Shown one piece after another: positions 1 to 6,980 of a stretch of 46,307 nt of DNA. The notes below the pieces were generated by a model. That model saw only the letters and a program-made list of their open reading frames with translations, searched no databases and was not told the origin of the DNA. The DNA comes from an uncultured Eubacteriales bacterium (GTDB lineage: Bacteria > Bacillota > Clostridia > Oscillospirales > Oscillospiraceae). The stretch lies in the NCBI GenBank assembly GCA_900545815.1, contig URAM01000014.1, positions 1 through 46,307 on the forward strand. The letters are read 5' to 3'. Positions within the stretch are counted from its first letter, which is position 1. Every line of letters begins with the position of its first letter. Both the position numbers and the translations under genes were made by a program.

Positions 1-438
1 TATGCCAAGGGGAGCACGGTTGCCCGGGCGGACATCGACGCGGTGGCCGACCCGGTGCTGGAGGCAAAAGTGTTCGATATGACCGACGCGGTGGGCGGCC
101 GGGATTTCAAACGGGCGATGGTGATCCTGTCCGACCTTTTCAGCCTGCGGGAAAAGCCCATCATGGTGCTGGCGGCATTGGGCAAAAATCTGCGCCAGCT
201 CTATACGGCTCGCTTGGCGCTGGAGTCGGGGAAGGGAGCACCGGCGCTCATGGAGATGTGGAATATGAAGACGAGCTGGCAGGCCAATAAGCTGATGCAG
301 AGCGCCCGGCGCTGTCCGCTGGACTGGTGTCGCCGGGCGGTGGCGCTGGCCGGGAAGGCAGACCTGGCCATGAAGAGCACCGGACGGGATCAGGAAGACG
401 TGCTGACTGAGCTGATGCTCCGGCTGGCCAACGGGTGA
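1..438 (+). CDS. holA: DNA polymerase III subunit delta, C-terminal part (5' end outside window)
   Basis: The frame is open from the first base and ends at a TGA, giving 145 visible residues. The segment GGRDFKRAMVILSDLF, followed by a helical stretch with LAALGKNLRQLYTARLAL, is typical of the C-terminal helical domain of the delta subunit, the clamp-loader protein that opens the beta sliding clamp. The N-terminal AAA+-like domain lies left of the window. The gene overlaps the next one by four bases (GTGA), so the two are probably translated together. The family assignment rests on the C-terminal domain only. Confidence 0.82.
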   Translation, partial: YAKGSTVARADIDAVADPVLEAKVFDMTDAVGGRDFKRAMVILSDLFSLREKPIMVLAALGKNLRQLYTARLALESGKGAPALMEMWNMKTSWQANKLMQSARRCPLDWCRRAVALAGKADLAMKSTGRDQEDVLTELMLRLANG

Positions 439-1034
439 GCGCTATGCTGAAAATCAAAGAGGCGATCATCGTCGAGGGCCGCTACGACCAGAATACCCTG
501 TCCCAGCTGGTGGACACCCTCATCCTCCCAACTCAGGGATTCGGTATTTTCAAGGATAAGGACAAGGCCGCCATGCTCCGCCGTGTGGCGGAGAAGCGGG
601 GCGTCATCGTGCTCACCGACAGCGATGGGGCGGGGTTTGTGATCCGCAACCATCTGAAGGGCGTCCTGCCCCAAGACCAGGTGAAGCACGCCTACATTCC
701 GGACATCTACGGCAAGGAACGCCGGAAGGCGACAGCCGGCAAGGAGGGTAAGCTGGGTGTGGAAGGGATGCGTCCGGAGGTGCTGAAGGAGGCGCTGCTG
801 CGGGCAGGTGCTACGGTGGTGGGGGAGGAAATGTCCTCGCAGCCACGGCGGCAGATCACCCGAAGCGACCTGTTCACCGCCCAGCTTATCGGCTGTGCTG
901 GCAGCCAGGAGCGGCGGAAAAATCTGCTCCATCAGCTGGACTTGCCGGAGCACTTGAGCACCAAGGCGCTGCTCCAGGTGCTCAATCAACTGATGAGCTA
1001 CGAAGAATACACAAAGGTCATCCAGACCTTGTAA
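435..1034 (+). CDS. rnmV: Ribonuclease M5 (5S rRNA maturation), TOPRIM family
   Basis: The 199-residue product has the TOPRIM signature EGRYD near residues 14-18 and the acidic DSDGAG motif near residues 62-67, as in RNase M5, which makes the final cuts in 5S rRNA precursors in Firmicutes. The C-terminal half is the family's RNA/L18-recognition region. The GTG start overlaps the holA stop; an ATG three codons later (444) is an alternative. There is no separate Shine-Dalgarno sequence, consistent with translational coupling. In many Firmicutes rnmV sits beside rsmA/ksgA; here it is attached to holA. Confidence 0.88.
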   Translation: MSAMLKIKEAIIVEGRYDQNTLSQLVDTLILPTQGFGIFKDKDKAAMLRRVAEKRGVIVLTDSDGAGFVIRNHLKGVLPQDQVKHAYIPDIYGKERRKATAGKEGKLGVEGMRPEVLKEALLRAGATVVGEEMSSQPRRQITRSDLFTAQLIGCAGSQERRKNLLHQLDLPEHLSTKALLQVLNQLMSYEEYTKVIQTL

Positions 1035-1036
1035 AA

Positions 1037-1080
1037 AGAAACACAGTGAGACGACAGGTGTGCGTCCGCTGTGTTTTTTT
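1037..1080 (+). terminator. Rho-independent terminator of holA-rnmV
   Basis: AAACACAG (1039-1046) pairs with CTGTGTTT (1069-1076). A smaller inner stem GACG/CGTC (1050-1053, 1063-1066) fills the loop, and a run of T ends at 1080. It begins only a few bases after the rnmV stop. Confidence 0.7.
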
Positions 1081-1112
1081 GCGCCCCTCCAAAAAAAGTC
1101 GAAGCATTCGAC

Positions 1113-1150
1113 AAATTTCGCACGAAATTTTCGACAGAAGGGGCTACAAT
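1113..1150 (+). promoter_or_regulatory. Putative promoter region with perfect 18-bp palindrome
   Basis: AAATTTCG-CA-CGAAATTT (1113-1130) is a perfect inverted repeat. A good -10 box, TACAAT, lies at 1145-1150. At normal spacing the -35 region would fall inside the palindrome (around 1122-1127) and is not consensus there. This layout suits an operator that covers the -35 of the small gene starting at 1205. The binding protein is unknown. Confidence 0.5.
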
Positions 1151-1204
1151 ACGGGTGTCGAGATAGCTTGGACGAAATCATTGGAGTGTGTAGGAGGAAG
1201 GAAT

Positions 1205-1495
1205 ATGAATCAGTTGTTTGTTGGTATGAAGAAGATACCTGTGGAGCAGGGGAGCGGCTACAACGTGGCGTATTACATCTTGGTGGAAGAAGCAGAGACC
1301 GAGGACGGCGTTCTTTGCGATCAGTACGGCCTGCGGGTGGTGCTGCTGGGTTCGGAGGGCAAGCAGTCCGCCAGCATCCGGCAGATCACCACCTATCCGG
1401 ACAGCATCTATCGCCTGGCGCAGGAGGTCATGACCCACTTGGTAACCCCAGCAGCTTTGCAGGACGTGGTGGATGATTGGCTGGCGGCTGTGTGA
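1205..1495 (+). CDS. Small conserved protein of unknown function (DUF6514-like)
   Basis: This 96-residue protein starts at an ATG 7 bases after the strong ribosome binding site AGGAGG (1192-1197). The sequence begins MNQLFVGMKKIPVEQGSGYN, continues with an acidic beta-rich stretch, and ends with a helix containing DVVDDWLAAV. It has no signal peptide, membrane segment or catalytic motif. From memory it resembles the small Clostridia family DUF6514, whose role is unknown; that match is tentative. It is a single-gene unit between the rnmV terminator and the next promoter, with a palindrome in its promoter. Confidence 0.7.
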   Translation: MNQLFVGMKKIPVEQGSGYNVAYYILVEEAETEDGVLCDQYGLRVVLLGSEGKQSASIRQITTYPDSIYRLAQEVMTHLVTPAALQDVVDDWLAAV

Positions 1496-1600
1496 GTGGG
1501 GACGCATGGAGCGGGGATTTCCAAAGTGTAAACAAAGGATGAAAAGAGAATGAAAAACCGGAGAAGAAATTAAAATTGCGTAAAACACATCGGGAAAGAC

Positions 1601-1629
1601 TTGTTTTATGACAATAAACCGGGTAAAAT
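1601..1629 (+). promoter_or_regulatory. Sigma-A-type promoter for the 1679 gene
   Basis: The -35 is TTGTTT (1601-1606), the spacer is 17 bases and the -10 is TAAAAT (1624-1629). It lies about 50 bases upstream of the start codon, with AGGAGGT at 1664-1670. Confidence 0.6.
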
Positions 1630-1678
1630 ACAACCATCAGGAAAACACCCCATGTCATGCGTTAGGAGGTACTGCATT

Positions 1679-2146
1679 ATGGCATTTAACTTTGACGAAC
1701 TGAAACGGAAAACCGGCGACCTGGCTCAGAAGGGGGCCGATTGGGCACAGCTGGGCATGAACAAGGCCGCTCAGATGGCCGGCGTGGCTAAGCTCAAGGC
1801 AGCCAACCTGAGCGAGGAGGATACCATCCGTAAGGCCTATTCCGAACTGGGCAGACGCTATTACATGATTCACGGCTCCGCTCCCGAAGTGGAATTTGTG
1901 GATGTGATCCAGGAGATCGAGGAGGCCAAGGCGAAGATCCAGGCCAACAACGAGAAGATCGCCGCACTGAAGGAAACGGAAGAAAAGCCCAGTGAGGACA
2001 TCGTATTCGAGGTAAACGTGGACGACCTGCCCACCGAACCCACCGAAGAAGCACCTGTCACCGCTGAAAAACCCGCTCCCGCAGAGGAAGCTCCTGAGGC
2101 TCCCGCCGCTGAGGAAGATGTGGAAGAACTGAAGTTCGAAGATTGA
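1679..2146 (+). CDS. Coiled-coil protein with acidic Pro/Glu-rich tail, unknown function
   Basis: The product has 155 residues, and the ATG follows TTAGGAGGT at good spacing. Residues 1-45 are a basic/amphipathic helical region. Residues 46-70 carry the segment RKAYSELGRRYYMIHG, and residues 75-105 form an Ala/Glu/Lys-rich helix likely to be a coiled coil. The last 45 residues are low-complexity, rich in Glu, Pro and Ala. Clostridia have many small proteins with the same N-terminal helix plus a zinc ribbon; here the cysteines are absent and an acidic tail takes that place. The gene is monocistronic, with its own promoter and terminator. No function can be assigned. Confidence 0.8.
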   Translation: MAFNFDELKRKTGDLAQKGADWAQLGMNKAAQMAGVAKLKAANLSEEDTIRKAYSELGRRYYMIHGSAPEVEFVDVIQEIEEAKAKIQANNEKIAALKETEEKPSEDIVFEVNVDDLPTEPTEEAPVTAEKPAPAEEAPEAPAAEEDVEELKFED

Positions 2147-2158
2147 TCGCAATAACAG

Positions 2159-2189
2159 AAAAGACCGCCGATTCTTCCGGCGGTCTTTT
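2159..2189 (+). terminator. Strong terminator after the 1679 gene
   Basis: A perfect 12-bp stem is formed by AAAAGACCGCCG (2159-2170) and CGGCGGTCTTTT (2178-2189), with a 7-base loop. Confidence 0.9.
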
Positions 2190-2248
2190 CTGTATCGGTT
2201 CTATCGCCCTCGAAGTGTCCCGTTTTCGTCCTTGTTTGCAGAAGGGTA

Positions 2249-2277
2249 TTGCATTTGCCGTCGGGATGTGCTATCAT
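2249..2277 (+). promoter_or_regulatory. Promoter of the riboflavin operon
   Basis: The -35 is TTGCAT (2249-2254), the spacer is 17 bases and the -10 is TATCAT (2272-2277) with an upstream TG (2269-2270), an extended -10. It lies about 30 bases before the first FMN aptamer and is the only good promoter seen before ribD. Confidence 0.65.
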
Positions 2278-2300
2278 CACATCGTAAACAAGTTGATACC

Positions 2301-2407
2301 GTCTTCAGGGCAGGGTGCAAGTCCCTACCGGTGGTATAGCCCACGAGCCGCAAGGCATGATTCGGTGTGATTCCGAAGCCGACAGTATAGTCTGGATGAA
2401 AGAAGAC
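2301..2407 (+). promoter_or_regulatory. FMN riboswitch (RFN element), copy 1 of 2
   Basis: The aptamer core is complete. It has P1 (GTCTTC at 2301-2306 with GAAGAC at 2402-2407), the conserved AGGGCAGGGTG block, CCCTACCGGTGG, AGCCCACGAGC, GATTCGGTG, ATTCCGAAGCCGACAGT and the 3' GTCTGGATG block. RFN elements bind FMN and switch off riboflavin synthesis genes. A second, nearly identical aptamer follows 321 bases later, ahead of the same operon. Confidence 0.95.
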
Positions 2408-2453
2408 AAAATGCGCAAGGGAGCAGTGTCTGCTCTTGCGTGTTGGATGACTG

Positions 2454-2484
2454 CTCTGGAATGTGTTCGTTCCGGAGTTTTTTT
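2454..2484 (+). terminator. Riboswitch 1 expression-platform terminator
   Basis: CTCTGGAA (2454-2461) pairs with TTCCGGAG (2470-2477), with one G-U pair, followed by seven T (2478-2484). It lies 47 bases after the first aptamer and is the likely FMN-controlled terminator of copy 1. Before it, 2414-2440 forms a separate hairpin (GCAAG/CTTGC with a GAGCA/TGCTC inner stem). Confidence 0.75.
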
Positions 2485-2513
2485 GTTGCGCAAGGGTTTG
2501 CGCACCGTTGTCT

Positions 2514-2545
2514 CGCCCTGAACCTGGTGTTCGGGGCGTTTCTTT
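2514..2545 (+). terminator. Second terminator hairpin of leader copy 1
   Basis: CGCCCTGAAC (2514-2523) pairs with GTTCGGGGCG (2529-2538), with one wobble, followed by TTTCTTTT. It corresponds in position and sequence to the hairpin directly before ribD (2839-2869). Confidence 0.65.
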
Positions 2546-2621
2546 TGCCAACGTTTGCAGGAATTGCTTTGATGACCTGCAAGGCATATCTGGAAAAACG
2601 CCGCAAAACAATCGAATCAAA

Positions 2622-2728
2622 ATCTTCAGGGCAGGGTGCAAGTCCCTACCGGTGGTATAGCCCACGAGCCGCAAGGCAGATTCGGTGCAACTCCGAAGCC
2701 GACAGTGACAGTCTGGATGGAAGAAGAA
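2622..2728 (+). promoter_or_regulatory. FMN riboswitch (RFN element), copy 2 of 2
   Basis: All RFN core blocks are again present. The P1 strands are TCTTC (2623-2627) and GAAGA (about 2723-2727). Differences from copy 1 are small: one base fewer before GATTCGG, GCAACTCCGAAGCC instead of GTGATTCCGAAGCC, and GTGACAGTCTGG instead of GTATAGTCTGG. The core FMN-contacting positions look intact, so both copies could bind ligand. It lies 154 bases before the ribD start. Confidence 0.95.
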
Positions 2729-2773
2729 GGACGGCGCAGGGAGAGGTCTATCCTCCTGCAAGTTCCGTCACGG

Positions 2774-2869
2774 CTCTGGGGTGTCACACACATTCCGGAG
2801 CTTTTGTTTGCGCAAATCGATTGCGTGCCATTTTTGTGCCCTGAACCCACGGTTCAGGGTTTTTCTTTT
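2774..2869 (+). terminator. Riboswitch 2 expression platform, terminator next to the ribD ribosome binding site
   Basis: A weak CTCTGG (2774-2779)/CCGGAG (2795-2800) stem, followed by CTTTTG, is the degenerate counterpart of the copy 1 terminator. The stronger hairpin is CCCTGAACC (2839-2847) with GGTTCAGGG (2851-2859), then TTTTTCTTTT. The ribD Shine-Dalgarno GGAGGTG begins at 2870, directly after the T tract, so this hairpin is the last checkpoint before ribD. Confidence 0.7.
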
Positions 2870-2881
2870 GGAGGTGATTGC

Positions 2882-3988
2882 ATGAAGGACGAGCAGTTCA
2901 TGCATCTGGCGTTGCAGCTGGCTCAGCGGGGCTGTGGCTGGACGGCGCCCAATCCCATGGTGGGGGCTGTGATCGTCAAGGACGGCCGCATCATCGGCCA
3001 GGGCTGGCACCAGCGCTGCGGGGAGCCCCACGCAGAGCGAAACGCCTTGGCCGCCTGTACCGAGGATCCCCGAGGCGCCACCCTGTATGTGACCTTGGAG
3101 CCTTGCTGTCACTACGGCAAGCAACCCCCTTGCACCGAGGCCATTCTGGCGGCAGGCATCGCCCGTGTGGTGGTGGGGTCATCCGACCCCAATCCGCTGG
3201 TGGCAGGGAAGGGCATCCGGCAGCTTCGTGAAAACGGGGTGACGGTGACCGAGCACTGTTTGCAGGGGGAATGCGACCGGCTCAACGAGGTGTTCTTCCA
3301 CTACATCCAGACCAAGCGTCCCTTCGTGGTTTTAAAGTACGCCATGACCTTGGATGGCAAGATCGCCGCCTACACCGGTGCATCCCAGTGGATCACCGGC
3401 GAAGCCGCCCGCAACCACGTCCAGCAGCAGCGTCACCGCTATCGGGGCATCATGGTGGGAGTGGGCACCGTGCTGGCGGATAACCCCCGCCTGACCTGCC
3501 GCATCCCAGGCGGCCGGAGCCCCATCCGTATCCTCTGTGACACCCACTTGCGCACGCCAATGAACGCCAACGTGGTCATCACCGCTCGGGAGACGCCCAC
3601 CATCCTGGCCACCTGCTGCACCGATCCGGAGCGGCAGCGACCCTATGAAGATGCTGGCTGCCAGGTGCTCTGTGTGGAGAAACAGGACGGACATGTGAAC
3701 CTGCCCCAACTGATGGAACGGCTGGGTGAGATGCAGTTGGACAGCATCCTGCTGGAAGGAGGCGGCACCCTGAATTGGGCGGCCTTGGAGAGCGGCATCG
3801 TCCAAAAGGTGCAGGCGTATATAGCGCCCAAGCTGCTGGGTGGACGCACCGCCAAGACCCCAGTGGAGGGGACAGGCGTTCCCACACCAGACCAGGCGTT
3901 CTTCCTGCGCAACAGCAAAATCACCCAACTGGGCGAAGATTTCTTGATCGAAAGCGAGGTGGTTCACCGTGTTCACGGGTATTGTTGA
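2882..3988 (+). CDS. ribD: Bifunctional diaminohydroxyphosphoribosylaminopyrimidine deaminase / 5-amino-6-(5-phosphoribosylamino)uracil reductase
   Basis: The 368-residue enzyme performs the second and third steps of riboflavin synthesis. The N-terminal deaminase domain has the zinc site H50-A-E52 and PCC(75-76)HYGKQPPC84. The C-terminal reductase domain starts near residue 150 with KYAMTLDGKIA and contains VGVGTVLADNPRLT and LLEGGGTLNWA. The ATG follows GGAGGTG at 6 bases. It is the first gene of the rib operon, controlled by two FMN riboswitches. The 3' end overlaps ribE by 20 bases. Confidence 0.97.
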   Translation: MKDEQFMHLALQLAQRGCGWTAPNPMVGAVIVKDGRIIGQGWHQRCGEPHAERNALAACTEDPRGATLYVTLEPCCHYGKQPPCTEAILAAGIARVVVGSSDPNPLVAGKGIRQLRENGVTVTEHCLQGECDRLNEVFFHYIQTKRPFVVLKYAMTLDGKIAAYTGASQWITGEAARNHVQQQRHRYRGIMVGVGTVLADNPRLTCRIPGGRSPIRILCDTHLRTPMNANVVITARETPTILATCCTDPERQRPYEDAGCQVLCVEKQDGHVNLPQLMERLGEMQLDSILLEGGGTLNWAALESGIVQKVQAYIAPKLLGGRTAKTPVEGTGVPTPDQAFFLRNSKITQLGEDFLIESEVVHRVHGYC

Positions 3989-4616
3989 GGAACTGGGCAC
4001 CATCCAGCACATCGCACGGGGACAGCACTCCGCCGTCCTGACCATCCAGGCAAAGACCGTCCTGGAACACACCAAGCTGGGCGACAGCATCGCCGTCAAC
4101 GGCATCTGCCTGACCGTGACCCAGCTCCACGCCGACCGGTTCTCCGCCGATGTCATGCACGAGACGTTGAACCGCTCCGCCCTGGCTCAGTTGTCCGTAG
4201 GCAGTCCGGTGAACCTGGAACGCGCCATGGCGGCGGACGGCCGCTTTGGCGGGCACATCGTGGCCGGACATGTGGACGGCGTGGGACGGATTTCCCACAT
4301 CCGTCGGGATGACAACGCCATCTGGTACACCATCCAGACTCAGCCCGCCCTGCTGCGCTATGTGGTGGAGAAGGGCTCCATCACCGTGGACGGCATCAGC
4401 CTGACGGTAGCCACAGTGGGGGAGACATCGTTTTCCATTTCGGCCATCCCACACACCGTCCGCCAGACTGTCCTGCACCACCGACGGAAGGGGGACTTGG
4501 TGAACCTGGAGACGGACATCATCGGAAAATACATCGAAAAATTACTACAGCCTGCGGCGCCCCAACCCAAAGAGAGCACCATCACAAGGGACTTGCTGTC
4601 CCGCTGCGGATTTTAG
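3969..4616 (+). CDS. ribE: Riboflavin synthase alpha chain
   Basis: The product has 215 residues, the usual family length. It converts two molecules of 6,7-dimethyl-8-ribityllumazine into riboflavin. The N terminus is the canonical MFTGIVEELG, read from a GTG start inside the end of ribD. Two lumazine-binding repeats are visible: GDSIAVNGICLTV with GGHIVAGHVDGVG in the first half, and GSITVDGISLTVA with a C-terminal repeat end in the second. The 20-base overlap with ribD suggests translational coupling. Confidence 0.97.
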   Translation: MFTGIVEELGTIQHIARGQHSAVLTIQAKTVLEHTKLGDSIAVNGICLTVTQLHADRFSADVMHETLNRSALAQLSVGSPVNLERAMAADGRFGGHIVAGHVDGVGRISHIRRDDNAIWYTIQTQPALLRYVVEKGSITVDGISLTVATVGETSFSISAIPHTVRQTVLHHRRKGDLVNLETDIIGKYIEKLLQPAAPQPKESTITRDLLSRCGF

Positions 4617-4628
4617 GAGGACAAGTAC

Positions 4629-5831
4629 ATGATCCAGTTCAATACCATTCCGGAAGCCCTGGAGGATTTGAGACAGGGCAAGCTGATCCTGGTCACCGAT
4701 GACCCGGAACGAGAGAACGAAGGGGACTTCATCTGCGCGGCAGAGTTTGCCACCACGGAGAACGTCAACTTCATGGCCACCCACGGCAAAGGGCTGATCT
4801 GTATGCCCATGTCCGAGTACTATGTGCGGAAGCTGGGTCTGCCCCAGATGGTGCAGCAGAACACGGACAACCACGAAACGGCCTTCACCGTCTCCATCGA
4901 CCATGTGTCCACCACCACTGGCATCTCCGCCGCAGAGCGCTCCATCACCGCCATGGCCTGCGTGCAGGGGAGCGCCAAGCCGGAGGATTTCCGTCGGCCG
5001 GGGCATATGTTCCCGTTGCTTGCCAAGAAGAACGGTGTCCTGGAGCGGAACGGCCACACCGAAGCCACGGTAGACCTGTGCCGGCTGGCGGGGCTGAAGG
5101 AGTGCGGTCTGTGCTGCGAGATCATGCGGGAGGACGGCACTATGATGCGGACGCCGGAGCTGGCGGAGCTGGCCAAACGGTACAACATCAAGTTCGTCAC
5201 CATTCGGGATTTGCAGAACTATCGCAAGAGCCATGAAAAGTTGGTAGATCGGGTCACTACGGTGAAATTGCCCACCAAATACGGCGATTTTGTCGCCCAC
5301 GGCTTTGTGAATCGTCTCAACGGGGAACACCACATCGCCCTGGTCAAAGGGGACATCGGTGACGGCAAGGACGTCCTCTGCCGCGTCCACTCCGAGTGCC
5401 TCACCGGCGATACCTTTGGCTCCCTCCGCTGTGATTGCGGCCAGCAGTTGGCCGCTGCCATGAGCCAGATCGAACAAGAGGGACGGGGCATCCTCCTGTA
5501 TATGCGCCAGGAAGGGCGGGGCATCGGCCTGATCAACAAGCTCCGCGCCTACGAGCTGCAAGAGCAGGGGATGGACACCTTGGAGGCCAACCTGGCGTTG
5601 GGATTCCAGGGGGACGAACGGGAATACTACACCGGTGCGCAGATCTTGCGGGAGCTGGGCGTAAAGAGTCTGCGGCTGCTGACCAACAACCCGGACAAGG
5701 TGTACCAGCTGGCCGAGTACGGCATGGAGATCGCAGAGCGGGTGCCCATCCAGATGAGCGCTACCGCATATGACCTGTTCTATCTGAGAACCAAGCAGGT
5801 TCGGATGGGACATCTGCTACAGTATACTTAA
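4629..5831 (+). CDS. ribBA: Bifunctional 3,4-dihydroxy-2-butanone-4-phosphate synthase / GTP cyclohydrolase II
   Basis: A 400-residue fusion that makes both starting materials of riboflavin. The DHBP synthase domain (about 1-200) has the acidic loop DDPERENEGD (24-33) and the motif RRPGHMFPL. The GTP cyclohydrolase II domain (about 205-400) has the zinc ligands C257, C268 and C270 in HSECLTGDTFGSLRCDCG, plus the substrate motif RQEGRGIGL. AGGAGG lies before the ATG. It is 12 bases downstream of ribE in the same operon. Confidence 0.97.
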   Translation: MIQFNTIPEALEDLRQGKLILVTDDPERENEGDFICAAEFATTENVNFMATHGKGLICMPMSEYYVRKLGLPQMVQQNTDNHETAFTVSIDHVSTTTGISAAERSITAMACVQGSAKPEDFRRPGHMFPLLAKKNGVLERNGHTEATVDLCRLAGLKECGLCCEIMREDGTMMRTPELAELAKRYNIKFVTIRDLQNYRKSHEKLVDRVTTVKLPTKYGDFVAHGFVNRLNGEHHIALVKGDIGDGKDVLCRVHSECLTGDTFGSLRCDCGQQLAAAMSQIEQEGRGILLYMRQEGRGIGLINKLRAYELQEQGMDTLEANLALGFQGDEREYYTGAQILRELGVKSLRLLTNNPDKVYQLAEYGMEIAERVPIQMSATAYDLFYLRTKQVRMGHLLQYT

Positions 5832-5849
5832 AAAGGGAGGCGTCATAAT

Positions 5850-6320
5850 ATGAAGACGTTAGAAGGAAATCTAGTATCCAAAGGCATTAAGGTCGGCATC
5901 GTTGCCGCACGATTCAACGAGTTCATCACCTCCAAGCTGCTGGGCGGCGCCCGTGACGGCCTGCTGCGGCACAACGTCCAGGAGGAGGACATCCATGTAG
6001 CGTGGGTGCCGGGGGCGTTTGAAATTCCGCTGGTGGCGGCCAAGATGGCCAAGAGCGGAAAGTATGACGCAGTCATCTGCCTGGGTGCAGTCATCCGCGG
6101 GGCAACCAGCCACTACGACTATGTGTGCAGCGAGGTGTCCAAGGGCATCGCCAATGTCTCCTTGGACAGCGGCGTGCCGGTGCTCTTTGGGGTGCTGACC
6201 ACGGAGAACCTGGAACAGGCCATCGAGCGGGCAGGCAGCAAGGCAGGCAATAAGGGCTATGACTGCGCCCTGAGCGCCATCGAAATGGTCAACCTCCTCC
6301 ACACCATGGAGGAAGCGTAA
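5850..6320 (+). CDS. ribH: 6,7-dimethyl-8-ribityllumazine synthase
   Basis: The 156-residue protein condenses the ribD-derived pyrimidine with dihydroxybutanone phosphate. Typical segments are VGIVAARFNEFITSKLL, WVPGAFEIPLVA, AVIRGATSHYDYV and VPVLFGVLTTEN, and the catalytic His lies in the SHYDYV segment. AAGGGAGG precedes the ATG. It lies 18 bases after ribBA and completes the operon's biosynthetic set. Confidence 0.97.
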   Translation: MKTLEGNLVSKGIKVGIVAARFNEFITSKLLGGARDGLLRHNVQEEDIHVAWVPGAFEIPLVAAKMAKSGKYDAVICLGAVIRGATSHYDYVCSEVSKGIANVSLDSGVPVLFGVLTTENLEQAIERAGSKAGNKGYDCALSAIEMVNLLHTMEEA

Positions 6321-6338
6321 GAAACGGGGACGGACAGG

Positions 6339-6764
6339 ATGATCATTATCAGAAGCAAACAGAATGACCCAGCCTTGGAGGAACAGATTCTGGCGCTGCT
6401 CCGCCGAGAGCACATCCAAGCGGAGCAGTTCTCCCTCAGCACCCAACAGCTCCTGTCCATCCGTGGCTTGACCATTGACGGCGGTTCTCGGCAGGTGACT
6501 TGCCAGGGACAGAAGGTGACCGTGACCCGAATGGAGTTCGACCTGCTGCTCTTTCTGGCGGAGAACGTGGGGAAACGGTTGACGAAGGGAGACATCTTCC
6601 GTGCCGTGTGGGGAAAGGACAGTGCAGACACCATGAAGGTGGTGGCCAACACGATTTCCAACCTCCGCCGAAAGATTGGCACCGACTGCCACGGCTGCGA
6701 CTACATCCAAACCGTCCCCGGCGGCTATTGCCTCCCAGCGGAGCCGGAGTCAAAGACAGGGTAA
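6339..6764 (+). CDS. Orphan OmpR/PhoB-type winged-helix DNA-binding protein
   Basis: The 141 residues hold no receiver domain. Residues 1-45 are a short unassigned N terminus (MIIIRSKQND.., acidic/helical). Residues 46-135 form a Trans_reg_C winged helix: LTIDGGSRQVTCQGQKVTVT, the helix TRMEFDLLLFLAENVGK, the recognition helix around VVANTISNLRRKIG, and the wing YIQTVPGGYCL. It starts 18 bases after ribH, before any terminator, so it is probably the last gene of the rib operon. Such stand-alone winged helices occur in Clostridia, but a rib-linked target is not known to me. No phosphorylation site exists, so control of activity must be by another route. Confidence 0.85.
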   Translation: MIIIRSKQNDPALEEQILALLRREHIQAEQFSLSTQQLLSIRGLTIDGGSRQVTCQGQKVTVTRMEFDLLLFLAENVGKRLTKGDIFRAVWGKDSADTMKVVANTISNLRRKIGTDCHGCDYIQTVPGGYCLPAEPESKTG

Positions 6765-6780
6765 GTGACCGAGTAACAGA

Positions 6781-6814
6781 AAAAAACCAGCCCAAGCAGA
6801 ACCTGCTTGGGCTG
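6781..6814 (-). terminator. Terminator of the minus-strand hyp/OYE/SDR operon
   Basis: CAGCCCAAGCAG (6788-6799) and CTGCTTGGGCTG (6803-6814) form a perfect 12-bp stem. On the minus strand it is followed by a T-rich tract (complement of AAAAAACC at 6781-6787), so it terminates transcription coming from 6981. Confidence 0.8.
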
Positions 6815-6844
6815 ATCTACTGTGCGTGATATATAGGGGGGTGA

Positions 6845-6878
6845 AAGCCTGTGCAGGAAAACTGCACAGGCTTCCTTT
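6845..6878 (+). terminator. Hairpin ending the rib operon on the plus strand
   Basis: AAGCCTGTGCAG (6845-6856) and CTGCACAGGCTT (6862-6873) form a perfect 12-bp stem with a GAAAA loop, followed by CCTTT. The short T tract makes it a weaker classical terminator. Bases 6879-6980 hold nothing else recognisable. Confidence 0.55.
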
Positions 6879-6980
6879 GCTGGAGAAAGGGGGAGAGCGG
6901 ACAGGCTGGCACAAGGCGTGGGGGAGATCCCCGCTTATGGAGGTGGGGGATGCCCTGCGCTGCCTATCGCAGGTAAGAAC

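Larger units (their letters stand above)
2302..2869 (+). repeat. Tandem duplication of the whole riboswitch leader
   Basis: Bases 2302-2357 and 2623-2678 are identical over 56 positions (offset 321), and the rest of the aptamer matches with scattered changes. The homology continues into the expression platform: CTCTGG..CCGGAG, then GCGCAA..TTGCG, then CCCTGAAC..GTTC(A/G)GGG occur in the same order after both aptamers. The unit is therefore aptamer plus attenuator, duplicated once and diverged mostly in the platform. Confidence 0.85.

Noticed and set aside
1113..1130. LexA/SOS box reading of the CGAAATTT palindrome
   Set aside because: The Gram-positive SOS box needs GAAC-N4-GTTC; this palindrome lacks it.
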